Positions 11,059 through 21,764 of a DNA stretch of 64,000 bases are shown here, one piece after another. Position 1 is the stretch's first letter. Every line of letters starts with the position of its first letter. Source of the stretch: Incurvaria masculella. Taxonomy: Eukaryota; Arthropoda; Insecta; Lepidoptera; Incurvariidae. Where the stretch lies: positions 13,955,001 to 14,019,000 of the forward strand of contig OX335653.1 of NCBI GenBank assembly GCA_946894095.1, written 5' to 3'. Position numbers and translations under genes: made by a program. The notes under the pieces were generated by a model. That model was not told the origin of the DNA. It searched no databases and saw only the letters and a program-made list of their open reading frames with translations.

Positions 11059-11347
11059 TTTTTAGGGTTGCGTACCCAAAGGGTGAAAACGGAAACCTCC
11101 GCTGTCCGTCCGTCCGTCCGTCAGACACAGGACTGTATCTCATGTAGGCCGTAAGTAATAGGTAGGCAGCTGAAATTTTCACAGAGTATGTATTTATTTT
11201 GCCGTGATAACAAGAAATAGGTCAAATAAAAAAAGTTAAAAAATTAAAGGGGGGCTCCATACAAAAAACGTGATTTTTTTAGTTAAATCTTGTACGATGG
11301 TACGGAACCATTAGTGTGCGAGTCCGACTCGCACTTGGCCGGTTTTT
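11059..11347 (+). repeat. Family P repeat, full length
   Basis: Begins TTTTTAGGGTTGCGTACCC, has GTCC tandem tetramers at 11104-11121, the AAATTTTCACAGAGTATGTA block and ends with the 19-base palindrome at 11316-11334 and TTGGCCGGTTTTTTT. Confidence 0.88.
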
Positions 11348-12068
11348 TTAAAATATATGCAACATTATTTGCTTAATTTTTCGTAAGCTCACTATGATAT
11401 TATTTCAGTATAATCCACCACCTAATTTAGCTGGACTCGTCCGCTTTGATCACCATAAATACATTAGATGAATTGATTAGAATTACGATAAATCATGCCG
11501 GTATGGAAACATTGTGCTTTTCGTAGAGTGTGATCATTCTAAAAACCTCACAGAATAAAATCAGAGAATTTCATTTCCATAAAATTGATAACAAGACGAT
11601 ACCGTCGAATACGAAATCGATACTTCACAAAAGGAAATTGAAAATGTCCAATCTAACAACGCAGAAGATTGCTGAGTACATACGCGACTTGGAAAAATCT
11701 TAGGTAGGCCTCGCGAAAACTTTTTAATACCTGTCCCTCCATCCCGGGCACGTCCGCCCGCCGCACACTGAAGGGAGCTGAAAATATCCGGCGTGCGTCG
11801 AGTATTTACATAGGCCTCACCCAACGAGCGATGAGGGACGGCCGTGGCGACGGAAACGTATCCGTGTAGCGGCAGCGTAGCCGCGTTTTAGTGATAATAC
11901 ATACGCTGACGGTAGCGCCGGTTAGTAAATTCGCTTACGAATTGATTTTATCGAGTTTCTACGACACGTTAGAAATGCACAGGATGCGATTTAGTGCAGT
12001 GAATATTCGATGCTGCGCGTCCCGAAATCATAAGCGAATTAACTATCATACATGCATTAATACTTTTT
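11348..12068. other. Spacer with moderate GC patch
   Basis: 11700-11890 is GC-richer than its surroundings but shows no convincing exon or promoter. Confidence 0.35.
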
Positions 12069-12654
12069 GTCAGCCTCGATAGCCAAGTGGCGTGACATTT
12101 TGCGGTTCGTGAGGCTTGCTAAAGCAACTCTGCACGGTTGGGTTCGCCATGGATGGGTTCGGATCCCACGTAAAACTGTAGGCCCGCTCCTTACTTACTA
12201 CGTGTTAAGGATGATTCCGCCCGGGTTGATACCATCGCATTCAATAGACGATGGTTGAAGCAACAACGAAAAATTGTCTGTTCTTTCCATCCAGTTCAAT
12301 GCAATACGAGGACGGTTCTTGCATGGCACCTGTCTCGACCTAGCGCCCTCCACTAAGAGCTGCTAGTTTCACATGCCACAAATGCAACACACAGATGCAT
12401 AGAAGTTAGTTAACATGGCGCTAGATGGCGCTACCTCCAAGAGGTCAGAAACACGTGACGTCTATATCGCATTAACGAAGTTTCCCAACGAGTTAGCACA
12501 TATACAACATTCAAATCACGACTGGACGAGAGCAGCTGCGCAGCCGTGGGTCTCAAGACCTGACATACCTTTCATCTCCCCACACAGCTATTTCTCATGA
12601 GTTAGGCTAGTACCATGACAGTAGGTATTAGCTATCCAGTTACGTAAAAAAAAC
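12069..12654 (+). mobile_element. SINE copy c, split by a ~260-bp insertion
   Basis: The head starts GTCAGCCTCGATAGCCAAGTGG with the tRNA-like A box, has a worn 5S-like middle (GCTAAAGCAACTCTGCACGG) and a B box GGTTCGGATCCC. The body runs to CATGGCACCTGTC at about 12340. The tail (GTTAGGCTAGTACCATGACA, hairpin partner, then A-run) resumes at 12601 and ends at 12654. In copy e these two parts are nearly contiguous, so about 260 bases (12341-12600) were inserted here. Confidence 0.72.
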
Positions 12655-12944
12655 ACTTAAAACTGACTACGCGTTCCTATACGAATGAGTTTCAGTCGCC
12701 AATCTCGACATTTCTAAGTCTATGACCTCACCCCCGAAAGTTCGCGCCGCGGCTACACCCGATATGCCCGTATCGCGCGAAGGTTGTGGCAACCCCGCGA
12801 AATGTGCGTGTTACGTTGCCTACATTCGGAAAACATCTGAAATGCCGCTCGCAGTGGTCGATGAGCACCCGAAAATAAGTTAAATTAGGGTGGAAAGTTG
12901 CTTATTTATAGAACCACGGAGCAGGCAATATTATTATAACTATG
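12655..12944. other. Spacer
   Basis: Nothing recognised. Confidence 0.4.
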
Positions 12945-13080
12945 TGCTGATTTTCACAAATTGCTGATTTATCTTTATTACTTAGTGCTGATTATATTGC
13001 ACTGGTATTGATTGCAAGATGGTAAGAAAGGCACGTTAGTAAATGTTTATGTGCCGATTAAGCTTATCAGCACATAGTGA
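12945..13080. repeat. Small MITE-like repeat (family H)
   Basis: The block GTGCTGATTATATTGCACTG followed by GATTGCAAGATGGTAAGAAAGG recurs, inverted, at 63249-63360, where hairpin arms are clearer. Non-coding. Confidence 0.55.
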
Positions 13081-13140
13081 GTAAGACTCTTACATTAGTT
13101 TTAACCAAGTGTTGATTTATCGTAATAAACCCACGAATTT

Positions 13141-13300
13141 ATATAGACTTGGAGATCGCGACAAAAATTATAGCGTATATGGCTGAAACTGGGTTTTCAG
13201 GATAAAGACCAACCCTCTGAAGCTAAATGTGTCGGTGTGCCTACCCCAAGTGGTTGTATTACCTAGATAAGGCGCCTGAAAAAGTAGTTATCGTGACAAA
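13141..13300 (+). repeat. Family M MITE, one arm only
   Basis: Matches the left arm of the copy at 9488: TAGACTTGGAGATCGCGAC, GGCTGAAACTGGG, CCCTCTGAAGCTAAATGTGT, CCAAGTGGTTG and GATAAGGCGCCTGAAAAAGT. The other arm is absent. Confidence 0.78.
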
Positions 13301-13837
13301 TCAAAATAATATCTACCTTACGGAAGCCAAGGGATTATGTCAATATATTGATATATTTTCTTGGTTTGGTAAATGTTTATGATGCATGACAAGCGATATC
13401 AGCGCCATATATTAGTTAATAGGTAAAGCATTGTGCCGGTTAGAAACAAATCGAGAAATCCGTTGGCTAACGCAATTGTCTGGACAGCTCAGTGGTCTGA
13501 GCAGTTGACACGTAATCCAAAGATAGCTGGTTTGCGATATTTTCTGATTTAGATGAATGTCCCCACCAAAAATCCAATAAATATAACTCAAGAATCTTCT
13601 GACATTGTGATTTTTTTCAGGATAGTTTTTTTATCTCAATTGTTGCTCAATTTTATCATTGTTTTTTATTATTTTATAAACTTGATAATTAATAATGTCT
13701 TGCATTTTGTAGACTTATAGTTAACAGCCAGTTAAAATTTCATTCGTTTTTTTTAGTTTGAGAGACATCTAGATATTTCTCTTGCTATGCCGTTATTGCA
13801 ATTTATTTGACATGAATAATTATCCGTGGAGGTAGCA
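13301..13837. other. Spacer with possible SINE head at 13480-13545
   Basis: CAGCTCAGTGGTCTGAG resembles a tRNA A box and CTGGTTTGCGATATT a decayed B box about 38 bases later. It does not share the body of the main SINE family. A second SINE family or a tRNA relic are both possible. Confidence 0.38.
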
Positions 13838-14316
13838 TTAAGGCGCTAGGACTAGCCAACTACTCGCGCCATACAAATGCACTTTTTAACAAATGTAATA
13901 ATATGTAGTGAAACGCTTCAGCAAATCCAAATAGAACTCCAGACTGATAATGGATTGTTAATATTTTTTTATTCCATCATTTATTTAAATAATAATAAAA
14001 ATAAAAAAGTTGATTTTTCTCATTAGAAATCTGAAAGTCATTCGATTTCTAGATATAAGCAAAAACAGCATATATGCATAAACAAAAAATTCCATTTGCT
14101 TTTAGATTTCTACATTTAGTCAAAAAAGTTCGGAAATGGACACCGTTTCCACAATGTATTTTGTATAGAAAAAGGAAACATACATTAACGAAAATCATTC
14201 GATTCCTAGACAAGGAATCATATATTGTAAGAATGACACTTATAATCGTCAGACTTAGTTAGTTTACTTGGGGTGCCTCGTCTAACTTTGCGATTTGGCT
14301 AGTACCAGGCCCTTAA
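13838..14316 (+). mobile_element. TTAA-flanked MITE (family A), copy 1
   Basis: 479 bases counting a TTAA at each end. The left end reads TTAAGGCGCTAGGACTAGCC and the right end, inverted, TTAAGGGCCTGGTACTAGCC, giving terminal repeats of about 20 bases. Four other copies of the same sequence lie in this window. TTAA targets are typical of piggyBac-type transposition. An in-frame 62-codon stretch (14074-14262) is shared by most copies but has no known motif. Confidence 0.9.
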
Positions 14317-15017
14317 TATTCAATAACTGAATTCGATAAATGTTGAATAGTTGAAGAGACTTTTTAAAATCATATTACCAACCCAACAATTAGCACCAAC
14401 AACTCATGCTGATAGAGCCTTGGTGCAAGGTGGTTATGGAGTACCATGCCATATTCATATTTGAAATAAATTCTAATTTTTACTTCAAGTAGTTCCAGGA
14501 ATTTGAAAGTGAATAAGCATATTTAGCCTTATTTATTACAATGCCAAAAGGCGTCCTAAATAAAAATAAAACTTTGATAACATTGTAAAAAATATAGTAT
14601 CAATTTAATATTTAATTCAAATAATTCCGTTCTTCTAACCGCAACCATTATACGTGGGGCATAGCATTTTAAACGTTTCTGGGACTTAGCCCCGGTTGCA
14701 CAAAGAAACGGCTGAGTTAATCATTGTTCAAACACGTCACTTTTAGTGAACCGCATAAAGTTCCTTCCATACTGTCCACACAAAGTGACGTGGTTGATCA
14801 TACTTTGAAGTTGATTTTGATTTTTTGTTCTTTCGTGCACTCGGCCTTTATAATGAAAGCAACACAAAAATAATTATACGAAATTTGAAATAGAACTCTC
14901 TGAGAACATGTTAGTTTTTTATTTGCGAGGTTGTTGTTTTTTCATCGTGGCGACAACTGTATCTCGACATTTCAATGGATTTAACTGGAGAACAATTTTG
15001 CTCTATGATTTTAACGG
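14317..15017. other. Spacer, nothing recognised
   Basis: AT-rich. A CCCCGGTTGCACAAAG motif near 14691 resembles a MITE end but no partner was found. Confidence 0.4.
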
Positions 15018-15065
15018 TTTTTAGGGTTCCGTACCCAAAGGGTGAAAACGGAACCCTATTACTAA
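15018..15065 (+). repeat. Family P repeat, 5' fragment
   Basis: Only the first 48 bases of the family are present, ending after GGAACCCTATTACTAA. A near-full copy follows 52 bases later in the same orientation. Confidence 0.78.
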
Positions 15066-15116
15066 TTGTTGTGTCTTCAGTCAAAGAGTTGCTGGTGAGT
15101 TTTGTGATACGCCCCA

Positions 15117-15390
15117 TTTTTAGGGTTCCGTACCCAAAGGGTGCCAACGGAACCCTATTACTAAGCCTCCGCTGTCCGTCAGACCGTCTATCACAGGGCT
15201 GTATCTCATGAACCATAATAGATAGGCAGCTGAAATTTTCACAGAGTTTCTGTTTATTTGGCCGTTATAACAACAAATAGGTAAAATGAATTATAATTAA
15301 AATGAAATAGAAAAATCTTGATTTTTGTGTGTTAACTTGAACGATGGTACGGAAACGTTCATGTGCAAGTCCGACTCGCACATGGTCGGG
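15117..15390 (+). repeat. Family P repeat, full length
   Basis: Begins TTTTAGGGTTCCGTACCC and ends CCGACTCGCACATGGTCGGG. The final palindrome has one mismatch and the GGCCGG motif is altered, so the copy is older than the one at 11059. Confidence 0.85.
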
Positions 15391-15476
15391 ACGTGGACAT
15401 ACATAATCAACTCCATGACGATGCACGTGAAGGTCCACCAGCGACTGCTGTAATTGAGATTAACGAAAAATTACTA

Positions 15477-15828
15477 TGGCGCGACACTTCGGCGATCGCT
15501 CTCCGAAGTTAAGCAACGCTGGGTCCGGTCAGGTCTTGGATGGGTAACCATTCGACCGTTGAAAGAGGCTGGCCGTGGTTCGAATTCCACGTTAAACTGT
15601 AGGTCCCCTTCCTTACTTACTAGGTGGTAGGGTTAATCCCGCCCGGGTTGGTACCATCGCATTGGATGAACGATGGTCGAAGCGGCAATGAAAATTGTCC
15701 GTGTTTTCCATCCAGTTCAATGTAGCCGTGCAATATAAGAAGGTCCTGGCATGGCACCTAGTTCCATAGCTAATACCATGACAGAACTTGTGGTATTAGC
15801 CATCCATGTCCAGTCACATAAAAAAAAA
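15477..15828 (+). mobile_element. SINE copy d, 5S-like head, 5'-truncated
   Basis: The tRNA-like A box is lost by truncation. The next part is very like the 5S rRNA internal control region: AAGTTAAGCAACGCTGGG at 15506-15523 and CTTGGATGGGTAACC at 15535-15549. A tRNA-type B box, GGTTCGAATTCC, follows at 15577-15588. The body and the hairpin tail end in an A-run at 15819-15828. Confidence 0.85.
15506..15588 (+). promoter_or_regulatory. Pol III internal promoter elements of SINE d
   Basis: 5S-type A box, a CCGGTCAGG intermediate stretch, a 5S-type C box and then a tRNA-type B box. The likeness to 5S rRNA is direct sequence recognition; that it drives transcription here is inference. Confidence 0.65.
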
Positions 15829-16932
15829 TCAAATTCGTACTGTATTAGGTTGCGTCACGTGCAAACGATTTTAGATTTGCATCAAATGCGAGGCTTGTGC
15901 ACTCGATGGAAACCGCATGGGCCCGAGCATGGGCCATGATCTTTTGGCTACCGCATTGCTCCTTAACAAGACTTTATTAGTTACGTACAGAATATAATAA
16001 TGTATATTATAAATATTAGTAGATATATTCTAATCGAGCAACATTACAAGTGGTTGACAATATAAATAGGTAATTATTTTGTCGCTGAGATGTAAAATTT
16101 GCCCAAAACTTCCTTGCAAAACGACAAAAAGGTTTCTTTTCATTTGTCGTTTTAATTATTTACTCCTTCCTGTTGCTTGTGTCCAGACGAGCACCAAGGA
16201 GTAAATATTTTTAGAGAACGGAATCAGACGCAATCACAGAACCATATAATATCATAGCAAAATGAAAAACAATGTCACCGTCACCTGTTGCCGATAACGA
16301 ACGTCAAAATACCCGAAATTCTTGGCTCTTTTTCCCGATTAGTGAATTTTATGTAGTTTTTTTGGGCTTGTTTTATAAACGTCAATCAAATCATTTCTTT
16401 CGGCATTTTTTAAAGGTAGAAAGCCATTTGATCTATTGATTCAAAACTTCACTTTATTTTGAACTTTAGGGTCGTCCCTTCGTCAAAATACTCGAATTTC
16501 AAGCGATTCTCCATTTCATCCCGAGCTCGAAATTTTCGAAATCGGGGAAAATCCAGCCAATGAACCCTGGTGTCAAATTCGACGTGCCTTTTATGGCGTG
16601 TAGGAATAACTATTTCTTAAATTTCATCAGCTTAGAACTAACAATCGCATTTAAGTAAAACCCTGTATTTTTTATGGTAATTTTGAAATAAATAATTGCA
16701 TATTGCTTAGTTGTGTGTGATAAGGTGTATAACGTGCTTTCAACATAGTTACAGGCGAATATTTTGTTTTATTAGCTGACTGATTCAATCAGCGTTAGCC
16801 TTGGTCTGCAGCTAAGCGAACAGATTTTTCAGGCGGCTCTAAATTGTGTTATTCTCTTGCCTTACAGAGCGCGCCTCCGCAGTTTCCCGATCTGTGTTTT
16901 GCCTTTATTGGCGGTCGTATGTCATTCCAGCA
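15829..16932. other. Spacer, nothing recognised
   Basis: About 1.1 kb of AT-rich DNA with no repeat match inside the window and no coding frame with recognisable motifs. Confidence 0.45.
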
Positions 16933-17225
16933 TTTTTAGGGTTCTGTACCCAAAAGGGTGCCAACGGAACCCTATTACTAAGCCTCCGCTGTCCGTCCGT
17001 CCGTCCGTCCATCTGTCACAGGGCTGTATCTGATGAACCGTAATAGGTAGACAGCTGAAATTTTCACAGAGTTTCTTTTTATTTTGCCGCATAATAAGAA
17101 ATAGGTAGAATAAAAAAATAAATAAATAAATAACTCATACAATATATGTGATTTTTTGTGTTAAATTTTGTACAATGGTATGGAACACTTAGTGTTCGAG
17201 TCCGACTCTCAATTGGCCGGTTTTT
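16933..17225 (+). repeat. Family P repeat, full length
   Basis: TTTTTAGGGTTCTGTACCC start, GTCC tetramers at 16994-17009, an ATAAATAAATAA run and an end GGCCGGTTTTTC. Its final palindrome is mutated (GTTCGAGTCCGACTCTCAA). Confidence 0.86.
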
Positions 17226-17587
17226 CATATCCATTTCGTCCTCGGCAATTTCTTAGTTCCGTGGTGCTCATTACTGCAGACTCCAGGACCGATTCGGAAC
17301 CTGCACCTCCTAGAGCCTCGCCGTGTTATTAAAATGTAAGCCCCGGTGAAGGGAGCCGCGTATACAGCTCCCGCCCGAGAAGATTGTGTACCGGGTGAGC
17401 GTTATTGCTTGTATTTCTGGGAATAAAACGATAAAACGCCTTGGATTGCACGACCGCGTCTACATAGTACTGGAGTGGCCAGTAAAGGGGAGAGAGTTAG
17501 TGATATTGGTGAAAGTAGCATTGATTTATGAACTTACTTCAATGATTATCGAACAACAGGGGCAAAAGTTTTCGATGCTCCGATTGA
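17226..17587. other. Spacer, nothing recognised
   Basis: A 90-codon frame at 17386-17658 runs into the MITE that follows and has no recognised motif. Confidence 0.4.
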
Positions 17588-18066
17588 TTAAGGCGCTAGG
17601 ACTAGCCAACTACTCGCGCCATACAAATGCACTTTTTAACAAATGTAATAATATGTAGTGAAACGCTTCAGCAAATCCAAATAGAACTCCAGACTGATAA
17701 TGGATTGTTATTATATTTTTATTCCATCATTTATTTAAATAATAATAAAAATAAAAAAGTTGATTTTTCTCATTAGAAATCTGAAAGTAATTCGATTTGT
17801 AGATATAAGCAAAAACAGCATATATGCATAAACAAAAAATTCCATTTGCTTTTAGATTTCTACATTTAGTCAAAAAAGTTCGGAAATGGACACAGTTTCC
17901 GCAATGTATTTTGTATAGAAAAAGGAAACATACATTAACGAAAATAGTTCGATTCCTAGACAAGGAATCATATATTGTAAGAATGACACTTATAATCGTC
18001 AGACTTAGTTAGTTAACTTGGGGTGCCTCGTCTAACTTTGCGATTTGGCTAGTACCAGGCCCTTAA
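17588..18066 (+). mobile_element. TTAA-flanked MITE (family A), copy 2
   Basis: Again 479 bases from TTAA to TTAA, nearly identical to copy 1 apart from scattered substitutions. The 62-codon frame is at 17824-18012. Confidence 0.9.
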
Positions 18067-18242
18067 CGATGTCGTGGCGGTTATATAGCAATGCGCTGAT
18101 TGGTTATACATGATCGCCGTGTGCACGATTGGTAAGCTTTGTTTACGATCGCGCACGACTTCTAACCCATCAGCACATTGCATCGACCGTTAAAATAAAC
18201 AGGGATAAGCATATTGCCTGCTGTCACGAAGTGTATTGAGGA

Positions 18243-18369
18243 CAGGACGTGTATTCTTGGCATTCAGTCATTGCGGATTCAGTAGAGTTAACAGGAATGT
18301 CAAAGTAAATTCTTCTTCTGTTAACTCTACTGAATCCGCAATGACTGAATGCCAAGAATACACGTCCTG
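18243..18369. repeat. Perfect 52-bp inverted repeat with 23-base loop
   Basis: Arms 18243-18294 and 18318-18369 are exact reverse complements. The arms begin CAGGACGTGTATTCTTGG and end GAGTTAACAG. No family P, SINE or MITE match is seen. Transcription would give a long hairpin RNA. Confidence 0.85.
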
Positions 18370-18652
18370 ACCGAGAGAGTTCCTTGGTAGAAATGTTAAT
18401 TTGGACCTGGTTATTTGCCTCCGTCAGATGGCTCGTTTTTATTTTTCCATTATCGGCAGTAGCTTTGGTTCTGTGCTCGATTTTCTTTTTTTCAATCACC
18501 ACTGTGGAAATTTAAAAACTGAATTATTTTTTCTTGGAAAGGGCTTAAATTGGAATGTTTTATCACACCGAAACGTTTAATTCTGATGCGAGCGGTACCA
18601 GCTGAATAATGGTCTCAAGGAAATTATATATAAGAAATGAAAAAACATATTT

Positions 18653-18871
18653 GTGGGTTCTCTCAGTCTGTTCTACAAGTACTACCATGGACGTTTCTCT
18701 GTGGAACTTACATCCCTTATTCCTCCCCATTCTACCTATATCCGAAACACCCGCCGCATAGAATCAGAGCACCCCCTTGTGGTTGAGATTAGGCTTTTGA
18801 AAACGAACCGTTTCTCAAACTCTTTTCTCAGCCGCACTGCCAGGATATGGCAGGATATAATACCCCGGTGA
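18653..18871 (+). pseudogene. LINE pol C-terminal fragment
   Basis: The 72 codons end with FSNSFLSRTARIWQDIIPR, which fits the common LINE C-terminal pattern 'nnFSRSFLPRTARLWNxLP'. The segment SLFYKYYHG at the start fits the block that precedes it. The frame ends at TGA, and an AATAAATAAAACCAATAAAT stretch follows within 60 bases. Everything upstream is missing. It is unlike the LINEs at 2094 and 57253. Confidence 0.68.
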
Positions 18872-19435
18872 CGATTCGACTTTGGATATTTTCGACCTTT
18901 CATTTCGGTCGCAATAAATAAAACCAATAAATATAACTCGTGAGTGCAGTAAAATAGCGATTGCAGCAAAACAAAACAAAACTATGTTTTTAGGATACTG
19001 AAAAAAATTTTCATCTCATTTAGGTAATTGACATAATTGGGGACTGTTTTTAAAAATATTGTTCTTTATAATCTAGATAAATCATTAATACAATACTATA
19101 CTAGTTTCCTCAACCTTACAAAACACATAAAGGTTTCTTACTAAGGATCGTTTGCTTGTCTTTTGTCTACCACCCTCACCTACCATCCGCATATGGGCCA
19201 CGTAAATTCATTTAGATTCTTGCAAAATCTTCACTGATACATGTTTAAAAACAGCTATATAACTCCCTCTAAAGTACAGGCAGCTTCCTCATAAGGTCTC
19301 TGAATAAAGACTTTTTTTAGAGTAAGCCACTCAAAATTTTCTCAGTTTTTATCATGGATAATACTTTTTGTGCTCTATTTAACATGTATTATATTATTAT
19401 TTATAGCATGTTATATGAGGTGTGTCAGTCAGTCA
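18872..19435. other. Spacer, nothing recognised
   Basis: AT-rich DNA without repeat or coding signal. Confidence 0.4.
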
Positions 19436-19510
19436 GTCAGCGTGTTTGCGTCCACTGCTGGACATACGCCTCTCCAATTTTTCTCCAGTCCTCCCGGCGG
19501 CCCTGCCTTT
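19436..19510 (+). repeat. LINE 3' scrap (GTCCACTGCTGGACAT block)
   Basis: GCGTCCACTGCTGGACATAC followed by GCCTCTCCAATTTTTCTCC is a block I recognise from LINE 3' regions in insects. It is preceded by a short CAGT repeat. There is no coding part. Confidence 0.45.
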
Positions 19511-19839
19511 CCTCATATCTATAAAACCCGCTCGCAAGGTGCCTCGCTGAGCTTCGTTTCACGAGGCGAGGTGTTTTTGGGTTTTCAGAGCACCTTTGCG
19601 CTCAGCATAGCCACCCATAACGATTTTTCCTAGAAAAAGGAATTTTCAAAAAACTACTTTTCTTGATCGATCAGTATCGCGCAGTATTTTATTTCCCTTT
19701 TTTGTCATCATACCAACCATGGACCCCCAGCACTCGTGCCACGGACCCGTAACGCGTGCATGGACCCAAGCAACCTCCCTCCTCACACCCTGCTTTAGAC
19801 CGTGCTTAGAGCATTCGCCCAAACCAGTGCAGTGACTTG
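19511..19839. other. Spacer leading to GC-rich patch
   Basis: Nothing recognised. Confidence 0.35.
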
Positions 19840-20095
19840 TGCCGCTACGGTGCCCGTCGCGTACCCTCCGCCCCTCCCGCGCTCCGTGCTGCCTCCCCCT
19901 CCGCCCGTCCCCGCGCCCGCGCCCGGCGGACGACGACGGCGAGGCGGGGACTGCCCGCGCCATTACCCCGAAGTGGGATAATCTCCGGGAGCGAAACGAC
20001 GACGTCTTGAGCTGATCGGCGGCGGCGAGCGCGCGCCTCGAACGGGCTACGATCCGATGCGGATGACCTCTCCAGCCGGCGGCGTAAGTGGTGAC
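19840..20095. other. GC- and CpG-rich island, possible hidden promoter or exon
   Basis: About 250 bases are strongly GC-rich in an AT-rich window, with many CG steps and a CGGCGTAAGTGG splice-donor-like motif near 20083-20094. Overlapping frames on the minus strand are Arg- and Ser-rich and look like composition effects. It could be the first exon or promoter of an unseen gene, but no protein homology supports this. Confidence 0.35.
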
Positions 20096-20472
20096 GATGC
20101 ATAGTACAACTCGAAGAATTATAGAAATCTTTAAGTCCTTAAACGAGTCTGTGGGCAATTTGATCGGTTCTTTGACATGACGTTTCGATGGCGCCAGGGA
20201 CAAGATCACATATAATGCAAGTAATATTTACGTCACTAATAGACCTCATCAATAACTTCCCAAAACCGATGCACTGCATTAAGGCGCTAGGACTAGCCAA
20301 CTACTCGCGCCATACAAATGCACTTTTTAACAAATGTAATAATATGTAGTGAAACGCTTCAGCAAATCCAAATAGAACTCCAGACTGATAATGGATTGTT
20401 AATATTTTTTTATTCCATCATTTATTTAAATAATAATAAAAATAAAAAAAGTTGATTTTTCTCATTAGAAAT

Positions 20473-21474
20473 TTATTTATTTATATAAGTTTATTGCACT
20501 CAAAAAACATTCGGGCAAAAGGTACAACTTAATGCCGGAGGCATTTTCTACCAGTCTACCTTTGGGTATCGTGAGCAGTAGTGCGAGTAGTAACTATGGA
20601 GAAATAGCTTTAGAGGAAACATAATTCCTACACAATATGCAACAAATACACATTATACTTAAACTTAAATATATAACTTATATAACTGTACATAAATATA
20701 ACTAAATAAATATCAATAAATAAATACTAAATACTACATATATATATTATAAAAACAAATAAAAGATGATACTTAATACAATATAATTTTAAGGAAAAAA
20801 ATATATATATTGGCAAAAGAAATAAAAAAATAAAAATAAATACTGACCAACTTAAAGAAGTATGAGGGAGAAAATTAAAGAAATCATAAAGACAGAAAAT
20901 AAGCTTTGAGATTTTTTTTGAAAACATAGATAGAGGGGGAATTTCGTAAATGGGGAGGTAGCTGATTCCACTGCCTCGCAGCGTGCACTGTAAAGGAGTC
21001 TGAATACGTGGAGGATGTGTGCGAGGGAATGGCCAGTACCGAAGAGCCGGTCGATCTAAGTGGGAGACCATGTGAGCAAAGATATGAAAACCGATTACGA
21101 AGGTACGAGGGAGCATTGGGATCATTAAGGATGCTGTAGAGAAGTGAAAGGACATGAGTATTCCTTCGGTGACGAATATCGAGCCATTGAAGACGAGTTC
21201 GGAATTCAGAGATGTGATCAAATTTACGAAGCCCAAATACGTAGCGGATACACACGTTGAGGAGGCGGTCGAGTTTGTTAAGGAGCTCTTGATTGAGGTC
21301 AAGATAGCACACGTCACCATAATCAAGTAAAGGGAGAAGCAAGGATTGTGCAAGCGTAATTTTGGTAGCGAAAGGAATAAAGTTCTTTAAGAGTTTCAGA
21401 GTATGCATGCTAGCAAACATTTTGCGGCTTACTTGACTAACTTGTGGTTGCCAAGACAGAGTCTGAAAGATGAC
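20473..21474 (-). mobile_element. 5'-truncated CR1-like LINE inside MITE copy 3
   Basis: The element lies on the minus strand. Its 3' end is on the left, with an ATTT-type tail, and includes the AATGCC..GGCATT stem-loop seen in the LINE at 57253. Its 5' end is cut at 21474. Only the last part of the pol frame and the 3' UTR remain. Confidence 0.85.
20884..21474 (-). pseudogene. LINE pol C-terminal part
   Basis: About 195 codons align residue for residue with the end of the RT frame at 57411-58970: KNFIPFATKITLAQSLLLP, LDRLLNVCIRYVFGLRKF, CSHGLPLRST and FTVHAARQWNQLP all have close counterparts there. RT catalytic motifs are absent because of 5' truncation. The frame ends in a stop at 20884. 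It has no promoter of its own and is dead. Confidence 0.85.
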
Positions 21475-21764
21475 AAATCTGAAAGTCATTCGATTTCTAG
21501 ATATAAGCAAAAACAGCATATATGCATAAACAAAAAATTCCATTTGCTTTTAGATTTCTACATTTAGTCAAAAAAGTTCGGAAATGGACACCGTTTCCGC
21601 AATGTATTTTGTATAGAAAAAGGAAACATACATTAACGAAAATCATTCGATTCCTAGACAAGGAATCATATATTGTAAGGATGACACTTATAATCGTCAG
21701 ACTTAGTTAGTTTACTTGGGGTGCCTCGTCTAACTTTGCGATTTGGCTAGTACCAGGCCCTTAA

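Larger units (their letters stand above)
20279..21764 (+). mobile_element. TTAA-flanked MITE (family A), copy 3, split by LINE
   Basis: The left part is 20279-20472 and the right part 21475-21764, together one family A unit with TTAA at both outer ends. The join in other copies reads ATTAGAAATCTGAAAG. Here AAAT is present on both sides of the inserted LINE (20469-20472 and 21475-21478), a short target duplication. The 62-codon frame survives at 21522-21710. Confidence 0.9.

Noticed and set aside
15506..15549. 5S rRNA gene
   Set aside because: Only the internal control region resembles 5S. The 5' and 3' parts of the rRNA are replaced by SINE sequence and a tail with an A-run follows.
19646..20209. 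187-codon minus-strand frame as a gene
   Set aside because: Arg-, Gly- and Ser-rich composition follows the GC-rich island; no motif, and other frames there are open too.
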